Shown here piece by piece: positions 59,409 to 64,000 of a stretch of DNA of 64,000 nt (positions within the stretch are counted from its first letter, which is position 1; every line of letters begins with the position of its first letter). Under the pieces are notes generated by a model. That model was not told the origin of the DNA. It did not search any database and worked only from the letters and a program-made list of their open reading frames with translations. The translations under genes and the position numbers were made by a program. The DNA lies in NCBI RefSeq assembly GCF_000702325.1, contig NZ_KL370891.1, positions 1,566,771 to 1,630,770 of the forward strand, written 5' to 3'. This stretch comes from Thiomicrorhabdus sp. Milos-T2 (GTDB lineage Bacteria; Pseudomonadota; Gammaproteobacteria; Thiomicrospirales; Thiomicrospiraceae).

Positions 59409-60329
59409 ATGACTCAATCTGTTATTCCAAATATCAAAAAACTCATGCTATCGGTAATCATTATGTTTAGCTTTAGTAGTATCTCCTTTAATGCACAAGC
59501 ACAGTTAAACGTTGTTACCACAACCGCAATGATTGCTGATTTAGCCAAAAATATTGGAGGTTCAAAGGTAAAGGTCACTGCATTAATGGGAACAGGAGTC
59601 GACCCTCATCTATATAAAGCAACACAGGGGGATTTACGTAAACTCACAAAAGCAGACATTATTTTCTTTAACGGCCTGCATTTAGAAGGCAAAATGCAAG
59701 ACATCTTTGAAAAACTAGCTCGTAAAAAAACAGTGGTTCCTGTTGGTGGCAAAATTGAACACAGCCACTTGTTACAGCATGGTAAACATCCAGACCCTCA
59801 CATTTGGTTTGATTTAAGCCTATGGCATAAAGCCGGACAAAGAGTATTGGAAACATTACAGCAAAAAGACCCCGTTCATAAAACCCTATACCAAAACAAT
59901 GCCAACAAATATTTAAGTGAAATGGATGCAGTTGACGCTTGGATTAAACAAGAAACCCTAAAAATCCCAGAAGCACAGCGTATCTTAATTACCGCACACG
60001 ATGCTTTTGGTTATTTTGGTAAGGCATATGGCATTAAAGTGATGGGGTTACAAGGGATTAGTACCGCAGCGGAGTTTGGGCTTCAAGACATTAAAAGACT
60101 TAAAGATGTCATCGTTAAAAACAACATTAAAGCGGTTTTTGTAGAATCGAGTGTCTCACCTAGGTTTATAGAATCTCTCGTTGCAGGAGTAACCGCCGAA
60201 GGCCATCAACTAAAGATTGGCGGAGAACTGTATTCCGATGCAATGGGCCCAGATGGCACTCCCACTGACAATTATTTTGGAATGGTTAAACATAACGTAA
60301 ATACCATTGTAAAAGCCTTAAAAAACTAG
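59409..60329 (+). CDS. Mn/Zn ABC transporter substrate-binding protein (TroA-like)
   Basis: 306 aa periplasmic cluster-9 binding protein. Signal peptide with cleavage likely after A31 (NAQA). The four metal ligands of TroA-type proteins are all visible: H67 (GVDPHLYKATQGD), H131 (DPHIWFD), H197 (TAHDAFGYFG) and D277 (YSDAMG). There is no His-rich loop of the ZnuA kind, and the DPHLYKATQGD segment is typical of manganese-type members, so Mn is favoured but Zn or Fe is possible. First gene of a four-gene set; a MITE-like element separates it from the ATPase gene. Confidence 0.93.
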   Translation: MTQSVIPNIKKLMLSVIIMFSFSSISFNAQAQLNVVTTTAMIADLAKNIGGSKVKVTALMGTGVDPHLYKATQGDLRKLTKADIIFFNGLHLEGKMQDIFEKLARKKTVVPVGGKIEHSHLLQHGKHPDPHIWFDLSLWHKAGQRVLETLQQKDPVHKTLYQNNANKYLSEMDAVDAWIKQETLKIPEAQRILITAHDAFGYFGKAYGIKVMGLQGISTAAEFGLQDIKRLKDVIVKNNIKAVFVESSVSPRFIESLVAGVTAEGHQLKIGGELYSDAMGPDGTPTDNYFGMVKHNVNTIVKALKN

Positions 60330-60341
60330 ATTTATTAAAGA

Positions 60342-60525
60342 GAGACCTTTGCACGAGAGTATGTACGAGTAAAAATGGTTAAAATTGACCTTATTTTTGT
60401 TGCACCCCAAGGGCACTTCCGTTGGGCGACAACTTGCGAATAGCTAGCTATTCCCTGCATTTTCCGCCGCAATAAGGTAAATTTTTCCTCATTTTTCTTT
60501 CGCACCTATCTCGTGCAAAGATCTC
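60342..60525. repeat. MITE-like element inside the metal transporter gene set
   Basis: 184 bp. Ends GAGACCTTTGCACGAGA and TCTCGTGCAAAGATCTC; flanks AAAGA (60337-60341) and AGAGA (60526-60530) differ at one position. Central AATAGCTAGCTATT at 60439-60452. Contains the GCACTTCCGTTGGGCGA module in inverted orientation relative to the 52083 copy. It ends 11 bp before the start codon of the ATPase gene. Confidence 0.92.
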
Positions 60526-60536
60526 AGAGAAAAACT

Positions 60537-61337
60537 ATGACAAAAAATAGCCGCTCACTCCCACCACCCTTATCGGTAGAACATTTAAGTATGCGCTACC
60601 ATCATAAGCCAGTGTTAACCGATGTTAGTTTCACTATTCCGGAAGGCAAAAGTATTGCCATTGTCGGCCCTAACGGGGCTGGCAAATCAACCTTATTAAA
60701 AGGCATTATGGGTTTGATTCCAACCATGGAAGGTGAAGTGCATTTTTTTGGAGAATCCTTAACTAAAAAACGTCTTTCAACCGCTTATGTACCGCAACGC
60801 GAAGAAATTGATTGGGACTTTCCTATTAAAGTTTTAGACGTAGTTTTAATGGGACGACACGGCCACTTAAAACTATGGCAACGTCCGTCTGCAATTGATT
60901 ATCAAATTGCCGAACAAGCCTTAAAAGACCTGCAAATGTGGGACTTTAAAGACCGTCAAATCAGCCAACTTTCTGGTGGTCAGCAGCAGCGTGTCTTTTT
61001 AGCTCGTGCCCTTGCACAACAAGCTAACCTTTATTTAATGGATGAGCCGTTTGCCGGAGTTGATGTGGCCACAGAAAAAGCCATTATTGAACTTTTTAAA
61101 AATTTAAAAACTCAAGGCAAAACCATAATCTGCGTACACCATGACTTAAATACGGTTGGCGAATACTTTGATTGGATAATTTTCATTAACGCCCGATTAG
61201 TCGCCGCAGGACCAGCCGAAGAAGTTTTAACCAAAGACAACCTTAATAAAACTTATGGCGGTAGGCTTTCGTTACTTAACGATCTGACAGAAGAAATGTA
61301 CCGTACAAAATTAAACCAAGCACACGATACGGACTAA
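60537..61337 (+). CDS. Mn/Zn ABC transporter ATP-binding protein (TroB-like)
   Basis: 266 aa from the ATG at 60537; a longer in-frame GTG start would lie inside the MITE end and is rejected. Walker A GPNGAGKST (residues 44-52), Q-loop YVPQREEIDWDFPI, signature LSGGQQQRVFLARAL and Walker B LYLMDEPFAGVD are intact, with switch HHDL. VLMGRHGHLKLW is typical of manganese/iron-type cluster-9 systems. Weak ribosome-binding site (AGAGAAA), partly formed by the element's target duplication. It is 3 bp from the next gene. Confidence 0.93.
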   Translation: MTKNSRSLPPPLSVEHLSMRYHHKPVLTDVSFTIPEGKSIAIVGPNGAGKSTLLKGIMGLIPTMEGEVHFFGESLTKKRLSTAYVPQREEIDWDFPIKVLDVVLMGRHGHLKLWQRPSAIDYQIAEQALKDLQMWDFKDRQISQLSGGQQQRVFLARALAQQANLYLMDEPFAGVDVATEKAIIELFKNLKTQGKTIICVHHDLNTVGEYFDWIIFINARLVAAGPAEEVLTKDNLNKTYGGRLSLLNDLTEEMYRTKLNQAHDTD

Positions 61338-61340
61338 TTA

Positions 61341-62708
61341 ATGGAAGCTTTCAACCTTATTCAACCCGCATCAGAAAGCGCCATTTGGGATAATCTTTTA
61401 GCGTTTTGGCGTTTTGAAGACATGAACGTGCTTTGGGTACTTATTGGAAGTATTTTACTAGGCATGAGTGCTTCGGTAATTGGCGCTTTTGCCTTTTTAC
61501 GTAAACGCTCACTTATTGGTGATGCGCTGGCACACTCTGCCCTACCTGGGGTCATGATGGCCTTTTTACTCTTTCAAACCCGTGATCCTTTAATCATGTT
61601 TCTGGGTGCAATGACTAGTAGTTTTATTGGTTTTTTCTTAATTGACTGGTTACCCAAAAATACCAAAATTAAACCCGATGCCGCTTTAGCAATAACCCTC
61701 TCTTTCTTTTTTGCTTTAGGCCTAATGTTACTTTCCTACATCCAAGGTCTAAACATTGAAAACAAAAGTGGTTTAGATAAAATCTTATTTGGACAAGCCG
61801 CGGCAATGACACAAGATGACATACGTCTACTAGGCTATGTTTCTGTCATCATCTTATTTACTGTGGGGTTGTTTTTTCAGAAACTTCGTTTAATTGCCTT
61901 TAATCGCGGTTATGCTCAAACATTAGGGGTTTCAGTCAAATTCTACGAACTCTTATTAGCACTCTTAATTGTGATGTCTGTGGTCGTTGGTTTACAGTTA
62001 GTTGGTGTTGTCTTAATGGCCGCAGTTCTATTAACCCCTATTGCTGCAGCTCGTTTTTGGAGCAATGAACTGAGTCACATTCTAATTTTATCTTCCGTGT
62101 TAGGCGCCTTAAGTGCCATAATCAGCACACAAATCTCATATTTAGCACCAGCCATGCCTACAGGCCCTTGGATGGTGGTTAGCCTATCTATTTTATTCTT
62201 GCTATCACTCTTATTTGCCCCTAAAAAAGGGCTTATCAAGCGTTATTTGGAACATAAACTATTGCGCCAAAAGGTGGCTGAAGAAAATATTCTGCGAACC
62301 TTGTATAAATTATTAGAACGCAATCAGATTGATCAAAAAGATTTCAATCAAGCAGACATTCAAAGCTTACGAAGTGTGGCAACAGAACATCTTCAAAAAA
62401 CCCTAAAACACCTTTGTAAAAAACAGCTTATTGAGTCTTCAGCGCGTGGCTTTAGAATGACAGAAAAAGGTTTTGAACTCGCCAGTTTGCTAACTCGCCG
62501 TCACCGTTTATGGGAAAACTACCTAAATGAACATGCAGAACTTACGCCAGAGCAAGTTCACAAACAAGCCGAGCGTATTGAACATATCCTAACTGAATCA
62601 CAAGAACAACAATTACAAGAAGAGCTAGGCAATGCAAATTTTGACCCTCATGGCAACCAGATTCCCAATCAATTAAAAACTCAACACCGTGATGGAGGCA
62701 AAACCTAA
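61341..62708 (+). CDS. Metal ABC permease fused to a DtxR/MntR-like domain
   Basis: 455 aa. Residues about 30-295 form an ABC-3 permease with eight or nine helices (LIGDALAHSALPGVMMAF, LVGVVLMAAVLLTPIAAARFW). Residues about 313-443 resemble a DtxR-family regulator: winged helix (EENILRTLYKLLE, GFRMTEKGFELA) and dimerisation part (RRHRLWENYL, AERIEHIL, DPHGNQIP). Ligands equivalent to MntR His77, Glu99, Glu102 and His103 are present (H388, E411, E414, H415), while the positions of Asp8 and Glu11 appear as Asn and Arg. The domain could sense metal and gate transport rather than bind DNA. Overlaps the next gene by 1 bp (TAATG). Confidence 0.9.
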   Translation: MEAFNLIQPASESAIWDNLLAFWRFEDMNVLWVLIGSILLGMSASVIGAFAFLRKRSLIGDALAHSALPGVMMAFLLFQTRDPLIMFLGAMTSSFIGFFLIDWLPKNTKIKPDAALAITLSFFFALGLMLLSYIQGLNIENKSGLDKILFGQAAAMTQDDIRLLGYVSVIILFTVGLFFQKLRLIAFNRGYAQTLGVSVKFYELLLALLIVMSVVVGLQLVGVVLMAAVLLTPIAAARFWSNELSHILILSSVLGALSAIISTQISYLAPAMPTGPWMVVSLSILFLLSLLFAPKKGLIKRYLEHKLLRQKVAEENILRTLYKLLERNQIDQKDFNQADIQSLRSVATEHLQKTLKHLCKKQLIESSARGFRMTEKGFELASLLTRRHRLWENYLNEHAELTPEQVHKQAERIEHILTESQEQQLQEELGNANFDPHGNQIPNQLKTQHRDGGKT

Positions 62709-63679
62709 TGTTAACCCAAGGATTTTTTGCCGATTTTGGAATGAATGATATCTGGATTTTAGCCACCGCTAGCTTAGTTGCTGCTTCGACAGCAATGATT
62801 GGTGTATTTCTTATTTTAAGAAGACAAGCGTTAATTGGTGATGCGATAAGTCACTCTGTGTTACTCGGTATTGTTTTAGCCTTTTTAATCACCGATAGCC
62901 GTTCCCTACCGGTAATGCTTGGTGGTGCTGTTATTATCGGTTTATTAACGGCTTGGTTAAGCGATACTTTACACCGTGTGGGAAAACTTCAAAGTGATGC
63001 CAGTATAGGAATTATTTTTACTCTATTTTTTGCCCTAGGAGTCATCTTAGTCTCGCTTTACGCTGGACAAATCGATCTTGATCAAGAGTGTGTTTTATAT
63101 GGAGAGATTGCTTTTGTTCCTTTTGATACCATTTATCTTGGTGGTCTAGAAAATGGCGTAGAAATGGGCCCGAGAGCCTTCTGGGGAATTGGAGTGGTAT
63201 TTCTGATTGTGTTAGTGAGTATTGTCGTTGGTTTCAAACGTTTAGAAACCATCTCATTTCATCCTAACTTAGCGGTTTCTTTAGGCATAAACGTCGTTTT
63301 TTGGCATTACTTCTTAATGACATTGGTTTCAATGACCACGGTCGCCTCATTTGATGCGGTTGGTGCAATTTTAGTGGTTGCTTTATTGGTCATACCTGCC
63401 AGTAGTGCTTACCTATTGGCAAAATCTTTAAAAGCGATGTTATTTATTGCTGTAGCCTACTCTCAAGCTTCGGTCATCATCGGATATAGTGTAGCCTATC
63501 AATTAGATAGTTCTATCTCCGCATCCATTGCCGTAAGCGCAGGTATTTTATTATTTGCCACAATTATTCTGTTACAAATCAATAAAAAACGTCAAACATA
63601 CCAGATACCGTGTTTGATTTTCATAGTCAAGCACCAATCTTATATTCTGGATCAAAGGGTTTACCACTCTTCAGAATAG
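62708..63679 (+). CDS. Metal ABC transporter permease (TroD-like), 3' end altered by IS110
   Basis: The native protein runs to about residue 299, where the IS110 element begins (63605); the remaining 24 codons (IPCLIFIVKHQ...) come from the element. ABC-3 permease with about eight or nine helices: RRQALIGDAISHSVLLGIVLAF, VGAILVVALLVIPASSAYLL. Family members are about 280-300 aa, so nearly everything is retained and the protein may still work. If the target was TACCAGGCCTGGTA followed by A or G, the native end would have been YQAW plus stop, only two residues beyond the junction. Confidence 0.88.
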   Translation: MLTQGFFADFGMNDIWILATASLVAASTAMIGVFLILRRQALIGDAISHSVLLGIVLAFLITDSRSLPVMLGGAVIIGLLTAWLSDTLHRVGKLQSDASIGIIFTLFFALGVILVSLYAGQIDLDQECVLYGEIAFVPFDTIYLGGLENGVEMGPRAFWGIGVVFLIVLVSIVVGFKRLETISFHPNLAVSLGINVVFWHYFLMTLVSMTTVASFDAVGAILVVALLVIPASSAYLLAKSLKAMLFIAVAYSQASVIIGYSVAYQLDSSISASIAVSAGILLFATIILLQINKKRQTYQIPCLIFIVKHQSYILDQRVYHSSE

Positions 63680-64000
63680 CATAAACCAGATGAATTAATT
63701 TGCGCATTACCGCGGCAACTATCTTCTTACCTGCAACCCCTCTTTTTCTCAGATTGTCTGCAAAGGATTTTAAGACAGGGTTGTATGCAATACTATTTAC
63801 CGCAGGCATGTAGAGACACTTCCTTAAATTTGCATTGCCCATTTTTGAAAGCGATGAGCGATTTAAACTACTACCCGATTGCTGTATTTGTGGAACAAGA
63901 CCAGAGTAACAGGCTAAGGCCTTTGCATTATCAAAACGATAAATGTCTTTGATATGAGTGATGAGTTCAATCGCTGTTTTTTCACCCAGTCCTTTAATGG
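63605..64000 (-). mobile_element. IS110-family insertion sequence (copy 2, cut by window end)
   Basis: No mismatch noticed to the start of copy 1 over the compared length (offset 57,889). Left flank TACCAG (63599-63604) matches half of the iterated palindrome, the same target as copy 1; the other half and the bridge RNA lie beyond the window. Both copies have the same orientation. Confidence 0.95.
63627..64000 (-). CDS. IS110-family transposase (C-terminal part)
   Basis: Same sequence as the last 124 codons or so of the copy-1 transposase, including ACYSGLVPQ, QSGSS and MGNANLRKCLYMPAV, ending in EYKIGA and TGA. The N-terminal DEDD domain lies outside the window. It converges with the disrupted permease gene, overlapping the last 53 bp of that extended frame. 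Confidence 0.93.
   Translation of the reverse strand, partial: IKGLGEKTAIELITHIKDIYRFDNAKALACYSGLVPQIQQSGSSLNRSSLSKMGNANLRKCLYMPAVNSIAYNPVLKSFADNLRKRGVAGKKIVAAVMRKLIHLVYAILKSGKPFDPEYKIGA

Noticed and set aside
60513..60536. Longer start for the transporter ATPase at the GTG in 60513
   Set aside because: It would place the first codons inside the MITE-like end; the ATG at 60537 gives the normal N-terminus.
59409..63679. Transporter as a clear ZnuABC zinc importer
   Set aside because: The binding protein lacks the ZnuA His-rich loop, there are two permeases, and a DtxR/MntR-like domain is fused. A Mn-type TroABCD system fits better, though metal identity is unproven.

Overview
The window looks like chromosomal DNA of an AT-rich gammaproteobacterium. 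The best match by gene order and content is the sulfur-oxidising Thiomicrospira/Hydrogenovibrio/Thiomicrorhabdus group; this assignment is inference. Supporting signs are a probable PPi-type phosphofructokinase tail, separate nuoC and nuoD with a 14-subunit complex I, the gammaproteobacterial order rlmE-ftsH-folP-glmM-tpiA-secG-tRNA-Leu-nuo, and a leuCDB...asd-truA-trpFBA-accD-folC-SPOR-purF-metZ run.

Layout. 0-9 kb: a four-PAS GGDEF/EAL protein, a small lipoprotein, a MYG1-family hydrolase, an IS110-family element, a DMT transporter and a GT4 glycosyltransferase. 9.2-19.7 kb: a defence island bounded by a 61-bp perfect direct repeat made of the 3' end and terminator of tRNA-fMet. It carries type I restriction-modification genes hsdR, hsdS and hsdM, an Mrr-type nuclease, a frameshifted Abi_2 gene and a HipBA toxin-antitoxin pair, but no recognisable integrase. 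19.9-34.5 kb: the complete nuoA-N operon on the minus strand plus a DUF2818 gene. 34.6-41.7 kb: tRNA-Leu(GAG), secG, tpiA, glmM, folP, ftsH, rlmE and yhbY. 41.7-57 kb: metZ, purF, a SPOR protein, folC, accD, trpABF, truA, asd, a bactofilin/M23 peptidase pair and leuBDC. 57-63.6 kb: queE, rlmD and a TroABCD-like Mn/Zn ABC transporter. The right edge cuts into a second IS110 copy that ends the last permease gene.

Three repeat systems overlie these genes. (1) A 12-bp palindrome, ACCAGGCCTGGT, occurs at least 12 times exactly, in and between genes. (2) The IS110 element sits precisely in one such palindrome. Its 5' noncoding end reads as a bridge RNA: one internal loop carries the target sequence CTACCAGGCC and the next carries the element's own junction ACGGTATCTTA. 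The element therefore appears guided to the genome's own iterated palindrome. (3) A MITE-like family has ends GAGACCTTTGCACGAGA, 5-bp target duplications and arms that pair along the full length around AATAGCTAGCTATT. There are four clear copies and two decayed ones.

Other points of note are a permease fused to a DtxR/MntR-like domain in the metal transporter, a HipB operator array with exact 28-bp spacing over a promoter, and a 91-bp overlap between the M23 peptidase and bactofilin genes where related bacteria often carry fimV.
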